Shown here: positions 32,393-41,609 of the stretch, piece after piece | Layout of the letters: each line of letters begins with the position of its first letter | Numbering within the stretch: the stretch's first letter is position 1 | Assembly (NCBI GenBank): GCA_946539765.1 | Contig: CAMNHO010000006.1 | Location: 1 to 64,000 of the forward strand | DNA: 64,000 nucleotides | DNA from: UBA4312 sp002394635 | GTDB taxonomy: Bacteria > Bacillota_I > Bacilli_A > Erysipelotrichales > Erysipelotrichaceae | Reading direction: 5' to 3' | Made by a program: the position numbers and the translations under genes | The notes under the pieces: model-generated | Told to the model about the DNA's origin: nothing | Database searches by the model: none | The model's input: the letters and a program-made list of their open reading frames with translations, nothing else

Positions 32393-33788
32393 GAATAAAG
32401 AATTTACTCTTTCAACGGATTATGAATATGGTTTTCACGATGAAGATATCAGTGTCTTTAAAACCAATAAAGGTTTAAATGAAGATACGATCCGCATTAT
32501 CTCAAAGATGAAACAGGAACCGGATTGGATGTTACAGATTCGTCTGGATGCTTATCATCAATTTGTTAAAATGCCAAACCCGGACTGGGGCCCGGATCTT
32601 AGTGAAATCGATTTTGACGAATATACCTATTATATCAAACCAAGCGAGAAGGAAGAAAAGTCATGGGATAAAGTCCCAGAAACGATTCGAAAAACATTTG
32701 ACAAACTCGGAATTCCGGAAGCAGAGCAGAAGTTTCTTGCCGGCGTATCTACCCAGTATGAAAGTGAAGTCGTTTATCATAATATGCTGGAAGAAGTGGA
32801 AGAAAAAGGGGTTATCTTTTTAGATACGGATACAGCATTGAAGACTGTACCGGAACTGATGAAGAAATATTTTGGAACCATTGTTCCGTACACTGATAAT
32901 AAATATGCCGCTTTGAATACAGCAGTCTGGTCTGGCGGGGTGTTTATTTATGTACCGCCTGGTGCGCATCTGGATAAACCTTTACAATCCTATTTCCGAA
33001 TTAATTCAGAACAAATGGGACAGTTTGAAAGGTCATTGATCATTGTGGATGAAGGGGCTGATATTCAATATGTAGAAGGTTGTACAGCACCTGTTTATTC
33101 GAAAGATTCTTTGCATGCAGCAGTAGTGGAGATCCTGGTAGGAAAAAATGCAAAATGTCGTTATTCCACGGTACAAAACTGGTCGAGCAATATTCTTAAT
33201 CTGGTAACACAAAGAGCAAAGGTTTTGGAGAACGGACATATGGAATGGGTCGATGGTAACATCGGAAGCCGTATGAACATGAAATATCCATGTTGTATTT
33301 TGGCTGAACCATACGCCAAAGGAACGGCTATTTCAATCGCTGTCGGTTCGAAAACACAGAAACAGGATACCGGTAGTAAAATGATCCATTTGGCTCCTTA
33401 TACAACCAGCACAATGATATCGAAGTCGGTAGCACGGACTGGTGGAGAAGTGAATTTCCGAGGATGGATCCATCATGGAAAAAACGCGGATTATGCTAAA
33501 AGTAAAGTAGAATGTGACACGTTGATTCTGGATAAAGAAAGTCGCAGTGATACAATTCCTTTGAATGTTTCATATAATGATACATCGCAGATTGAACACG
33601 AAGCCACCGTGTCAAACATCAACGAAGAGCAGCTTTTCTATCTGATGTCCAGAGGACTGTCTGAACAGCAGGCGACGGAAATGATCGTTATGGGATTCCT
33701 GGAACCGTTTACACGTGAGCTGCCGATGGAATATGCCGTAGAATTAAATCAGCTGTTGAAGCTGGATATGAGTGATTCAATTGGATAG
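32385..33788 (+). CDS. sufB: Fe-S assembly scaffold SufB
   Basis: 467 aa, normal length. The family core is clear: YVPPGAHLDKPLQSYFRIN, VDEGADIQYVEGCTAP, then the C-terminal beta-helix ending with EEQLFYLMSRGLSEQQATEMIVMGFLEPF. It forms the SufBC2D scaffold on which clusters are built. It starts inside sufU and its end overlaps the folate gene, so the operon runs on beyond suf. Confidence 0.96.
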   Translation: MSENKEFTLSTDYEYGFHDEDISVFKTNKGLNEDTIRIISKMKQEPDWMLQIRLDAYHQFVKMPNPDWGPDLSEIDFDEYTYYIKPSEKEEKSWDKVPETIRKTFDKLGIPEAEQKFLAGVSTQYESEVVYHNMLEEVEEKGVIFLDTDTALKTVPELMKKYFGTIVPYTDNKYAALNTAVWSGGVFIYVPPGAHLDKPLQSYFRINSEQMGQFERSLIIVDEGADIQYVEGCTAPVYSKDSLHAAVVEILVGKNAKCRYSTVQNWSSNILNLVTQRAKVLENGHMEWVDGNIGSRMNMKYPCCILAEPYAKGTAISIAVGSKTQKQDTGSKMIHLAPYTTSTMISKSVARTGGEVNFRGWIHHGKNADYAKSKVECDTLILDKESRSDTIPLNVSYNDTSQIEHEATVSNINEEQLFYLMSRGLSEQQATEMIVMGFLEPFTRELPMEYAVELNQLLKLDMSDSIG

Positions 33789-34284
33789 ACATACGCTCAT
33801 AGAAAAACGGCAAGCGATAACAGGCCAACAACGAAGGACGAAAGAACAGGCGATAATCCAAAAGATTACGCCTTTTTTAAAAGGTAATGTGGCAGCCTAT
33901 AGTCCGATCCGTGGTGAAGTGGACCTGTTATCTTTTCTTGATCATCGAAATATCTATCTGCCATGTACGGTTGATGAAAACAGAATTGCTTTTTATCCAA
34001 TCTCAAAAACAATGCATAAAGGAGCATTTCAGGTAATGGAACCTATACGTAGCCATGTAATCGAACCGGAAGAGCTGGATGTCATTCTAGTGCCTTTGGT
34101 AGGATTTAAGGACTGTTTTCGAATAGGCTATGGGAAAGGCTATTATGACCGTTATTTGCCCCGAACTAAGGCAGTGAAAATCGGAGTTGCTTTTGATTGT
34201 CAGGAAATGGAGTCTATAGAAATAAAACCCACTGACGTGGAATTAGATGTGGTGGTCACAGAATCCAGGATCATCAGGAGGTAA
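33772..34284 (+). CDS. 5-formyltetrahydrofolate cyclo-ligase
   Basis: 170 aa. Motifs YSPIRGEVDLLSFL and GYGKGYYDRYLP are diagnostic for the family, which converts 5-formyl-THF to 5,10-methenyl-THF with ATP. Slightly short (usual about 180-190), because the N-terminal helix is trimmed. Its start overlaps sufB by 17 bases, so it is part of the suf transcript. Confidence 0.9.
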   Translation: MIQLDRHTLIEKRQAITGQQRRTKEQAIIQKITPFLKGNVAAYSPIRGEVDLLSFLDHRNIYLPCTVDENRIAFYPISKTMHKGAFQVMEPIRSHVIEPEELDVILVPLVGFKDCFRIGYGKGYYDRYLPRTKAVKIGVAFDCQEMESIEIKPTDVELDVVVTESRIIRR

Positions 34285-34286
34285 AT

Positions 34287-34916
34287 ATGCGAATTGTTTG
34301 TTTTGGAGATAGTAATACCTGGGGGTATGAAGCAGGCACCGGTCATCGTTTAGATGATCGATATACACGATTGCTGGCAGCAGCCATGCCGGAGCATGAA
34401 ATCATTGAAGAAGGACTCAATGGTCGTACTACCTGTTATGATGACCCATTTGAAGAAGGGAGAAACGGTTGTAAGGCAATTGTTCCGCTTTTACGTACAC
34501 ATACGCCTATCGATGTGTTTATTATCATGTTGGGATCCAATGATGCCAAACGTATTTTTTCTACCAATGAATATTCTCTGGAAAGAGGATTACGTACTTT
34601 GTTACAGCAGGCTAAAGGCCAGGGAATCTTCAAAAACGGATATCATGCACCAAAGTTTCTGCTTATACAACCCCCTAGAATGCATCCGGATTTCATAAAG
34701 AATAGAGAAACATATATGAATTTTGGACAAGCCGGATTTGACATGCTGGAACAAGGTGGTTGGCATGTTAAGAAAGTGGCCGATGAAATGAAAACAGACT
34801 ATCTTTTAACTGATGATATCTGCATGGCCGGCCCTTTGGATGGTCTACATATGGATCTGGATAACCATAGAAAACTGGCTGAGGCATTAATCAAAAAAAT
34901 CAGAGGTATGGAATGA
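34287..34916 (+). CDS. SGNH/GDSL-family hydrolase
   Basis: 209 aa cytosolic esterase-type protein. Block I GDSNTWG carries the nucleophile Ser (about residue 9). GLNGRTT and the GSND block supply the oxyanion hole, and DGLHMD near the C-terminus gives the Asp/His pair. Similar to arylesterase/acyl-CoA-thioesterase-like GDSL proteins; the substrate is unknown. It begins 2 bases after the folate gene with CAGGAGGT upstream, and overlaps the next gene by four bases. Confidence 0.88.
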   Translation: MRIVCFGDSNTWGYEAGTGHRLDDRYTRLLAAAMPEHEIIEEGLNGRTTCYDDPFEEGRNGCKAIVPLLRTHTPIDVFIIMLGSNDAKRIFSTNEYSLERGLRTLLQQAKGQGIFKNGYHAPKFLLIQPPRMHPDFIKNRETYMNFGQAGFDMLEQGGWHVKKVADEMKTDYLLTDDICMAGPLDGLHMDLDNHRKLAEALIKKIRGME

Positions 34917-35962
34917 GTGTATATACGAATGCGCTGCGATTTTGGAATGAATTTAAGCAGCAACAGGAAATATTAAAAAAAGCATTGATACAGCAGGATT
35001 ACCCGACTTTAGAGACATTGATCGATGAATTGAATGAAATGGTGACTAGAGATACAGGGTGTCATTTGATAGTAGAATATGCATACGAAGCATTTGAATT
35101 AAGCTTTGATACCGGACCAAACAAAACCAGTCAATATCTTGCTTCATATTTTGTCTCCATGGCACCGGATGAAGTTCGATCTCAATGGATTATCAATGCT
35201 TGCCTGCCACCGTTATCACAAAAAGCGGTACAGACAGAAGTACGTATCAAGGAAAATGTATATTATTTAAATGATTTTACTGTTTTTTATCAAGTGGATA
35301 CAAAGAATCAGATGTTTATTTGTCACTTATACTGCCCTGGATATACATTGATTGATGTGGAAGAGAGAAAAACAGAGATGAGCATGTACTTAATTGAACT
35401 TGCGGTGGGGCAAACAGCGTATGAAAGTTATATTGCGGACATTGATTTTTTGGATCAGCCGGATCCCGCACACGCGTTCTGTAATTTGATTGAGTTATAC
35501 GATGTGATCATGGATCGCGTAGAAAGTGAAGGCTGGAAGGCATATCGTTCTCCATTGGATATTTATTCTGTATACCAGCCGAATCAGGATATAGTACATG
35601 ACTCTTTGCGAAAAGACATGAAGCTGATCTTTACAACACATCCTCTATTGATTGAAGAATCATTGGAGAATCAAACAGATACGGTATCGGATCTTCAGGC
35701 AAAGGGCGGGAAATATATATATATGTATTACGTCCATCCTTTTGAAGGGAAAGAAAATGCTTTGTTCCGCCAGAATCTGGCAAAACGTTTAAGCAGTGAA
35801 ATGCAGCACTTGCATATCGGCCAGGTGATTGGTGGCGCCATAGGAAAAAGCTATGGTTATATTGATTGGATCATTTATGATGAATCTCGTTTTGAATCGG
35901 CTTTTCAGAACATAAAAAAACAGTTTGAATCGCAAGTCAAACTGTATTATCAACCATTTTAA
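34913..35962 (+). CDS. Conserved-looking cytosolic protein, unknown
   Basis: 349 aa, acidic, no signal peptide or membrane helix; I do not recognise a family. The N-terminal ~130 residues have the pattern of an alpha/beta fold (LETLIDELNEMV...YEAFELSFDT). The C-terminal ~140 residues contain KGGKYIYMYYVHPFEGKENALF and GGAIGKSYGYIDWIIYD. It is the last gene of the suf-folate-GDSL transcript and starts by an ATGA overlap. The 3' end of its coding sequence contains the terminator of the converging gene. Confidence 0.65.
   Translation: MSVYTNALRFWNEFKQQQEILKKALIQQDYPTLETLIDELNEMVTRDTGCHLIVEYAYEAFELSFDTGPNKTSQYLASYFVSMAPDEVRSQWIINACLPPLSQKAVQTEVRIKENVYYLNDFTVFYQVDTKNQMFICHLYCPGYTLIDVEERKTEMSMYLIELAVGQTAYESYIADIDFLDQPDPAHAFCNLIELYDVIMDRVESEGWKAYRSPLDIYSVYQPNQDIVHDSLRKDMKLIFTTHPLLIEESLENQTDTVSDLQAKGGKYIYMYYVHPFEGKENALFRQNLAKRLSSEMQHLHIGQVIGGAIGKSYGYIDWIIYDESRFESAFQNIKKQFESQVKLYYQPF
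35913..35945 (-). terminator. Minus-strand terminator located inside the 3' end of the opposing gene
   Basis: ACAGTTTGA / TCAAACTGT (35920-35945) is followed on the minus strand by seven T residues. It lies downstream of the HD-domain gene (stop at 35959) but within the coding end of the plus-strand gene. Confidence 0.7.
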
Positions 35963-36432
35963 CGGGTAAGATCAGCGCAGGCATCCAGCAGGCGCTGTTT
36001 TTTTCTTCCTTGCAGTTCCATGTATGGATTCTCAAAAAAACGAGCCAACAGGTCTGCGTCCTTCAATAATTCAGCCAACGGCGAATGGTATTCCTCTTTT
36101 TTTGAATGCTGCGCAATGGCATAGGCGATATCATCAATCTCCCCTTGTTTAAACAATTTCGTTTCCGCCAGATAATTGCTGGCCATGATACTGGAAAGAC
36201 GCGCATGTTCATCGTGTGAGCAATTCTGTTTGTATTGAGCAAAATCATGGAGCAGGGCAGCAACTTTGGCTAATTCCAAGTCCTCATTGCGGGTCATGGA
36301 TAACAAAGTAATACATGTATCCACACTGGAAGTGTGGGTGATAGCTGCTATGCGTATAGACTCATTGTAGATTTTTGCATATTCTGAGTAGACGTAATCT
36401 TTTACAACTTGATAACGTTTAAGGTTTTCCAT
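35959..36432 (-). CDS. HD-domain hydrolase
   Basis: 157 aa. The HD motif is present: His in TSSVDT region, LLHDFAQY (His-Asp pair), then CSHDEHARLSS and AIAQHSKKE with further metal-ligand candidates, and a late Asp in LKDADLLARF. HD proteins are metal-dependent phosphohydrolases, often on nucleotides. The start at 36432 follows AAAAGGAGAAAAAACT; the longer in-frame start at 36462 lies in the csp terminator. Substrate unknown. Confidence 0.8.
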   Translation of the reverse strand: MENLKRYQVVKDYVYSEYAKIYNESIRIAAITHTSSVDTCITLLSMTRNEDLELAKVAALLHDFAQYKQNCSHDEHARLSSIMASNYLAETKLFKQGEIDDIAYAIAQHSKKEEYHSPLAELLKDADLLARFFENPYMELQGRKKQRLLDACADLTR

Positions 36433-36448
36433 AGTTTTTTCTCCTTTT

Positions 36449-36480
36449 AAAAAAAAGCGCATATGGAGATGCGCATCTGC
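36449..36480 (-). terminator. Intrinsic terminator of the cold-shock gene
   Basis: GCGCAT / ATGCGC (36457-36474) is followed on the minus strand by TTTTTTTTAAAAGG. It separates csp from the HD-domain gene, whose ribosome site begins right after. Confidence 0.7.
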
Positions 36481-36488
36481 AAATGAAT

Positions 36489-36695
36489 TTATTCATCTAC
36501 GACAGTTACATTGTTTGCTTGTTTGCCTCGATCGCTATCAATCAAATCAAAGGTAACTGTTTGGCCTTCTTGAAGAGTTTTGAACCCATCGGCATTAATA
36601 GAAGAATAGTGAACAAAAATATCTTTTCCATCCTCACCGGTTATAAATCCATAACCCTTTTGGTCGTTAAACCATTTAACCTTTCCTTGACTCAT
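36489..36695 (-). CDS. Cold-shock protein (CspA family)
   Basis: 68-aa single OB-fold nucleic-acid chaperone with RNP1 KGYGFI and RNP2 DIFVHY. It begins MSQGKVKWFNDQKG, typical of Bacillota Csp proteins. AGGAGGTATTAC precedes the ATG. A ~100-base 5' leader separates the promoter from the start, as is usual for csp genes whose mRNA folding controls expression. Confidence 0.95.
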   Translation of the reverse strand: MSQGKVKWFNDQKGYGFITGEDGKDIFVHYSSINADGFKTLQEGQTVTFDLIDSDRGKQANNVTVVDE

Positions 36696-36801
36696 GTAAT
36701 ACCTCCTATGGATATTATCAGGTGTGGTTTTCTTGATGTGAATGCAATACAGCTTATAAACATTATTTCACGATAACTAATCTGATATCAATCCTAAATA
36801 A

Positions 36802-36830
36802 ATTCTATCACAAGTAGTGTTGTTTGTCTA
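36802..36830 (-). promoter_or_regulatory. Promoter of the cold-shock gene with ~100-base leader
   Basis: On the minus strand: TAGACA, a 17-bp spacer ending TGA, then TAGAAT (extended -10). The leader from about 36795 to 36696 is long for this genome. The 300-base gap up to lspA also has a TGATATAAT extended -10 at 36889-36897 that could serve lspA. Confidence 0.6.
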
Positions 36831-36995
36831 AAATTTTCAGTCCAAATTGTTCGTATTCATCTATAATATAAAAAAGATACTATAGCTATGATATAATGAC
36901 ATCGTTGAATTAGTTTTGTTAGAAGTATACAGAAGGCTTATGCTTGCTAAGAAATTCTATTTAAACTATGATGAATCATGATTGGAAGTGATTTT

Positions 36996-37487
36996 TTGAA
37001 TAAACGTAGGATCGGAATTGCTTGTATCTTTGTAACGAGCATGATCGTGGCAGATCAGATCTCAAAACAATGGGTCGTGCAGAACATCAACTTGTATGAG
37101 AAAATATCCTTGGTTCCTTCATTTCTCTATATAACATATATTCAAAATACAGGGGCCGGTTTTTCAATTTTGGAAGGCTTTGGCGTATTGTTTTTTTCTT
37201 TAATAACATTGATTGCCAGTGGCTTTATCGTGTACTACTATTTAAAATCGGAACAGCTGGCCATGAGGATCAGCTTGCTCATGATTCTCGCGGGAGCTTG
37301 GGACAATTGCCTGGATCGGCTGTTGTATGGATATGTAAGAGATTTTATCGGTGTATATATTCTCGGATGGCCGTTTCCAATTTTTAACGGAGCAGACATC
37401 TGCATTACATGCGGTTTTATACTATTGATTATTATTACGTTTTGGGAAGAACGAAAGGAGAAGCAGCGGTGGAAAGAAAACAAATAA
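36996..37487 (+). CDS. lspA: Lipoprotein signal peptidase (SPase II)
   Basis: 163-aa four-helix membrane aspartyl protease that cleaves prolipoproteins after lipidation. NTGAGFSIL and the catalytic Asp pair in NCLDRLLYGYVRDFIGVY are present. The start is uncertain: TTG 36996 has GGAAGTGAT a few bases upstream, while the in-frame ATG 36978 has no ribosome site. The C-terminus is a basic tail. Its end overlaps the pseudouridine synthase gene, the usual lspA-rluD pairing in Bacillota. Confidence 0.92.
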   Translation: MNKRRIGIACIFVTSMIVADQISKQWVVQNINLYEKISLVPSFLYITYIQNTGAGFSILEGFGVLFFSLITLIASGFIVYYYLKSEQLAMRISLLMILAGAWDNCLDRLLYGYVRDFIGVYILGWPFPIFNGADICITCGFILLIIITFWEERKEKQRWKENK

Positions 37488-38386
37488 TTGCGGATGAAGA
37501 AATCTGTGGTCTTCGTCTGGATAAAGCGATTTCAACTGCTTTGGATCTGAGCCGGAAAAATGCCAGGGATTGGATTGATGATGGACGGATAACGGTGAAT
37601 GCCAGGCAAGAAAAGCCGAAATATATCGTAAATAAAGATGATGTAATTGAGGTGGAGATTCCGGACATACAATCGATGGAAGTCCAGCCAGAGCCGATGG
37701 ATCTGAATATTGTCTATGAAGACCATGATATTATCATAATCAATAAACCAAAAGGACTGGTTGTCCATCCGGCACCGGGCCATTACAGTGGGACTTTGGT
37801 TAATGGATTACTGGCACACTGCAAAGATTTAAGCGGAATCAACGGGATCATGCGTCCGGGGATCGTTCATCGAATCGATAAAGATACATCGGGATTACTG
37901 GTTGTTTGTAAAAACGACAAGGCCCACACATCGATCAGTGAACAATTACAGGACAAGACATGCCATCGTGAGTATGTGGCTATTGTTCATAAACCTTTTT
38001 CACATACTTATGGCACTGTAGATGCGCCTATTGGACGAGATACAAGAGACAGGCAGAAGATGGCTGTTATATCCAAAAATTCGAAAGCGGCAGTTACACA
38101 CTTTCAAGTTTTGGAAAACTTTGCAAATTATGCATACATTCAATGCAAACTGGAGACAGGAAGAACACATCAGATTCGTGTACATATGCAGTACATTGGC
38201 CATCCAATCGTAGGAGATCCTAAATATGGATATCGAAAATCGTTGAAGACCAACGGGCAGCTACTACATGCTTCGGCTTTGGAGTTGATCCATCCGACAA
38301 CTCTACAGCGAATGCGTTTTGAAGCAGAGCCAGACCAAGAATTTCAAAAAATTTTAAAACAGTTACAGAATGGAGAATTACAATGA
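37469..38386 (+). CDS. RluD-type 23S rRNA pseudouridine synthase
   Basis: 305 aa. The N-terminal S4 RNA-binding domain (LRLDKAISTALDLSRKNARDWI) is followed by the RluA-family catalytic domain with GIVHRIDKDTSGLLV (catalytic Asp) and LETGRTHQIRVHM. It isomerises uridines in rRNA. The GTG start at 37469 is chosen because AAAGGAG lies upstream and the S4 domain begins soon after; the longer frame to 37409 lies within lspA. It overlaps comEB by four bases. Confidence 0.9.
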   Translation: MERKQIIADEEICGLRLDKAISTALDLSRKNARDWIDDGRITVNARQEKPKYIVNKDDVIEVEIPDIQSMEVQPEPMDLNIVYEDHDIIIINKPKGLVVHPAPGHYSGTLVNGLLAHCKDLSGINGIMRPGIVHRIDKDTSGLLVVCKNDKAHTSISEQLQDKTCHREYVAIVHKPFSHTYGTVDAPIGRDTRDRQKMAVISKNSKAAVTHFQVLENFANYAYIQCKLETGRTHQIRVHMQYIGHPIVGDPKYGYRKSLKTNGQLLHASALELIHPTTLQRMRFEAEPDQEFQKILKQLQNGELQ

Positions 38387-38865
38387 AACGTGAAAATGTA
38401 TTGAGTTGGGACGCTTACTTTATGAGTATGGCACATTTAAGTGCATTGCGGTCCAAAGATCCGAATACACAGGTTGGTGCTTGTATAGTCAATAAGGATA
38501 AACGTGTTGTTGGTCTGGGATATAATGGATTTCCAAGAGGCTGTGAAGATGATCTGTTTCCTTGGAATCGTGAAGGTAAATTTCTGGATACAAAGTATCC
38601 ATATGTTGTACACGCTGAGTTGAATGCAATCTTAAACAGCATTCAGAATCTGGATGGGTGTACTATTTATGTTTCCTTGTTTCCGTGCAATGAGTGTGCT
38701 AAAGCGATTATTCAGTCCGGCATAAAATGCGTTGTTTATGAAAGTGATAAATACAACGGAACAGAAGGAAATGTGGCCAGTAAAAAAATGTTCCGTGATG
38801 CGGGCATTGAACTGGTGCAACTGACATATAGAACAGAAGTACAAGTCAATATTTCTCAGGATTAG
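38383..38865 (+). CDS. Deoxycytidylate deaminase (ComEB family)
   Basis: 160 aa. Zinc motif HAELNAIL (His, Glu) and PCNECAKAI (two Cys) define the cytidine/dCMP deaminase fold; residues 20-50 carry extra zinc-site candidates (GACIVNKDKR...GYNGFPRGCED). It makes dUMP from dCMP for thymidylate synthesis. Length fits dCMP deaminases. A short terminator follows immediately. Confidence 0.92.
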   Translation: MKRENVLSWDAYFMSMAHLSALRSKDPNTQVGACIVNKDKRVVGLGYNGFPRGCEDDLFPWNREGKFLDTKYPYVVHAELNAILNSIQNLDGCTIYVSLFPCNECAKAIIQSGIKCVVYESDKYNGTEGNVASKKMFRDAGIELVQLTYRTEVQVNISQD

Positions 38866-38890
38866 AGGTTTTTATGCCTCTTTTTTTTTA
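38863..38890 (+). terminator. Intrinsic terminator after the dCMP deaminase gene
   Basis: AGAGG / CCTCT with an 8-nt loop is followed by nine or more T residues. The stem is short but the T tract is strong. Confidence 0.7.
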
Positions 38891-39027
38891 CATGTAAATT
38901 TGAATTGAAATTTAATGTAAACAAAATGTAACAAAATGATTGAACTTGTAATTTTTTGGGGTTTCATGTAATATTATACTGTTAAATTTTATATAGAAAT
39001 TTTTGATTTAGAATAGGAGAATAAAGT

Positions 39028-40626
39028 ATGGTCAATTTAGAAAAATATGGAATTACAGGAACTACGGAAATAATCTACAACCCTTCGTACGAGAAGCTGT
39101 TTGAAGATGAAACAGATCCTGCATTGCAAGGTTATGAAAAAGGGCAAGTCAGCGAATTAGGAGCTGTCAATGTCATGACCGGTATTTATACAGGAAGATC
39201 TCCTAAAGACAAGTTTATTGTAGTGGATGAGAATTCAGAGAATACCGTATGGTGGACAACACCAGAGTATCCAAATGATAATCATAGAGCATCAAAGGAA
39301 GCTTGGGATGCGTGCAAAGAAATTGCGTTAAATGAACTTTCTAATAAAAAGCTGTATGTTGTTGACGGATACTGTGGGGCGAATAAAGATACACGGATGG
39401 CAGTTCGCTTTATTATGGAGGTAGCCTGGCAGGCACATTTTGTGCGTAACATGTTTATTAAACCTACAGAAGAAGAACTAAAGACATTTGAACCGAACTT
39501 TGTGGTTTACACGGCTTCAAAAGCGAAGGTTGAAAATTATAAAGAATTAGGTTTGAATTCGGAAACGGCAGTCATCTTTAATGTTACAAGTCGTGAACAG
39601 ATCATTTTAAATACATGGTATGGTGGTGAAATGAAGAAAGGTATGTTCTCCATGATGAATTACTATCTTCCATTACAGGGGATCGCATCGATGCATTGTT
39701 CTGCCAATACGGATATGAACGGAGAAAATACTGCTATTTTCTTTGGTTTATCCGGAACAGGTAAAACGACCTTATCCACGGACCCGAAACGTTTGTTGAT
39801 TGGTGATGATGAACATGGCTGGGATGACAATGGTATTTTCAATTTTGAAGGTGGTTGTTATGCTAAGGTCATCAATCTGGATAAAGAATCAGAACCGGAT
39901 ATCTACAATGCTATACGAAGAAATGCATTATTGGAAAATGTTACCCTGGATGAACAAGGAACGATTGATTTTACGGATAAGAGCGTAACAGAAAATACAC
40001 GTGTGTCCTATCCGATCGACCATATTGAAAATATTGTTCGTCCAGTATCTGCAGCACCGGAAGCCAAGAGTGTTATCTTTTTATCGGCAGATGCTTTCGG
40101 GGTACTGCCTCCAGTATCTATTCTGACAGAAGAACAGACAAAGTATTATTTCTTATCCGGATTTACATCCAAACTTGCTGGTACAGAACGTGGTATCACG
40201 GAACCGACCCCAACATTCTCTGCTTGTTTCGGTCAGGCATTCCTGGAACTGCATCCGACAAAATACGCAGAAGAACTTGTAAAGAAAATGGAGAAGAGCG
40301 GTGCTAAAGCATATCTGGTTAACACTGGATGGAACGGAAGCGGAAAACGTATTTCCATCAAGGATACGCGCGGTATCATTGATACAATTCTGAATGGAGA
40401 TATCAATAAGGCGCCGACAAAAGTAATCCCATACTTCAATTTGGAAGTACCAACAAAGCTTCCAGGAGTAGATGCAAGCATTCTGGATCCTAGAGATACA
40501 TATGAAGATGCATCTGTATGGGAAGAAAAAGCGAAAGATCTGGCTGGCCGATTCATCAAGAATTTTGTAAAATATGAAGGCAATGAAGCTGGTAAGGCTT
40601 TAGTTGAAGCGGGACCTAAGTTATAA
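39028..40626 (+). CDS. pckA: Phosphoenolpyruvate carboxykinase (ATP)
   Basis: 532-aa cytosolic enzyme linking oxaloacetate and PEP. The kinase P-loop FFGLSGTGKTTLS, the metal-binding GDDEHGWDD and the GRSPKDKF substrate loop are present. In anaerobes it often runs in the carboxylating direction to make oxaloacetate and ATP. Single-gene unit with a 160-base AT-rich leader region that has TATACT at 38975-38980, and a strong terminator. AGGAGAATAAAGT precedes the ATG. Confidence 0.96.
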   Translation: MVNLEKYGITGTTEIIYNPSYEKLFEDETDPALQGYEKGQVSELGAVNVMTGIYTGRSPKDKFIVVDENSENTVWWTTPEYPNDNHRASKEAWDACKEIALNELSNKKLYVVDGYCGANKDTRMAVRFIMEVAWQAHFVRNMFIKPTEEELKTFEPNFVVYTASKAKVENYKELGLNSETAVIFNVTSREQIILNTWYGGEMKKGMFSMMNYYLPLQGIASMHCSANTDMNGENTAIFFGLSGTGKTTLSTDPKRLLIGDDEHGWDDNGIFNFEGGCYAKVINLDKESEPDIYNAIRRNALLENVTLDEQGTIDFTDKSVTENTRVSYPIDHIENIVRPVSAAPEAKSVIFLSADAFGVLPPVSILTEEQTKYYFLSGFTSKLAGTERGITEPTPTFSACFGQAFLELHPTKYAEELVKKMEKSGAKAYLVNTGWNGSGKRISIKDTRGIIDTILNGDINKAPTKVIPYFNLEVPTKLPGVDASILDPRDTYEDASVWEEKAKDLAGRFIKNFVKYEGNEAGKALVEAGPKL

Positions 40627-40632
40627 AAAAAG

Positions 40633-40664
40633 AAAAGGTTATGGATTGTCATAACCTTTTTTTA
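40633..40664. terminator. Bidirectional terminator between pckA and rnhC
   Basis: AAAAGGTTATG / CATAACCTTTT is a perfect 11-bp stem. It is followed by T residues on the plus strand and preceded by an A run that gives a T tract on the minus strand. Confidence 0.85.
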
Positions 40665-41498
40665 GATCCTTTTGGTATTGGCAAAATGCAGTTTAGCGAC
40701 ATCGGATAAAGCGTCTTTTCCGAACTTTTCAACAAATGCCCGAGCACACAGGTCAACTTTGGAACCGGCTCCTTTTTCAAAATGAAAGTTATAAGCTTCT
40801 TCCATTTTTTTCCAGGATTGCAGGAATGTATAACGGGCAATGATGCTGGCACAAGCTACACTAATATATTTATTCTCTGCTTTTGTTTCAAAGTGGATTG
40901 ACCGAATCACTTTTGGCATCTTGGCCAGGTATTTATAATATGTTTTTTCCTGCACAAACTGATCAATGATGATGAAATCCGGTAAAGTATATCCTTTGGA
41001 TTCAAGATTAATATATGCTTGATTGTGAAGAAGACATTTGATATCTACCATATTATGGGATAAATGGACTTCATTGTATTTTTTGTTGGATACTACCAAT
41101 ACTGAGTGTGGACACAATTCCATAATTTTCGGCGCCATCTTTAAAATGGCGTTATCGGTAATCTGTTTGGAATCATGTACACCAAGGGTCTGCAAATATT
41201 CCATATGTTCTTTATTGACAATACATGCACAGACGACGACAGGTCCGAAATAATCCCCGGTACCAACTTCGTCGCTTCCTGCCTGTGGCATGATCGATGG
41301 TTCTTGTGGAGCCAGCCAGTCTATATTTTTTCCTTGGAATACCACTTTGCCACTTGTATAAGCCGTAATTGTGCATTCATTCGTTTTTACCTGGTAATAG
41401 GTATAAGAAGGCTGGCTCTCATTTATGATCTGCGCTTGTATTCGTTCTTTTAATTCAAATATTTCCTGTTTAGTCATTTTTTTAGTCACTGTGTTCAT
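40662..41498 (-). CDS. rnhC: Ribonuclease HIII
   Basis: 278 aa. The RNase HII/HIII core DEVGTGDYFGP supplies the first catalytic Asp/Glu pair; IIDQFV and later acidic residues complete the site. The N-terminal ~90-residue TBP-like extension (TYYQVKTNECTITAYTSGKVVFQGKN) distinguishes HIII from HII. It removes RNA from RNA-DNA hybrids. The ATG at 41498 has a weak CAGGA site; a TTG at 41519 and an ATG a few codons downstream (MTKQEIFEL) are alternatives. Confidence 0.93.
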   Translation of the reverse strand: MNTVTKKMTKQEIFELKERIQAQIINESQPSYTYYQVKTNECTITAYTSGKVVFQGKNIDWLAPQEPSIMPQAGSDEVGTGDYFGPVVVCACIVNKEHMEYLQTLGVHDSKQITDNAILKMAPKIMELCPHSVLVVSNKKYNEVHLSHNMVDIKCLLHNQAYINLESKGYTLPDFIIIDQFVQEKTYYKYLAKMPKVIRSIHFETKAENKYISVACASIIARYTFLQSWKKMEEAYNFHFEKGAGSKVDLCARAFVEKFGKDALSDVAKLHFANTKRI

Positions 41499-41609
41499 GT
41501 ATTGATCCTGGCTGTTCAAAGGGAAGCCTTTTTCCTTTCTGCATTTGTTGAAGAGAGAATATAGAATGATGGATTGAATCGTTTTTTATTATTATCTTTT
41601 AACGGGTAT

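Noticed and set aside
38889..39027. Riboswitch or regulatory RNA in the pckA leader
   Set aside because: The AT-rich leader shows direct repeats (ATGTAAC-type) but no recognisable riboswitch fold.
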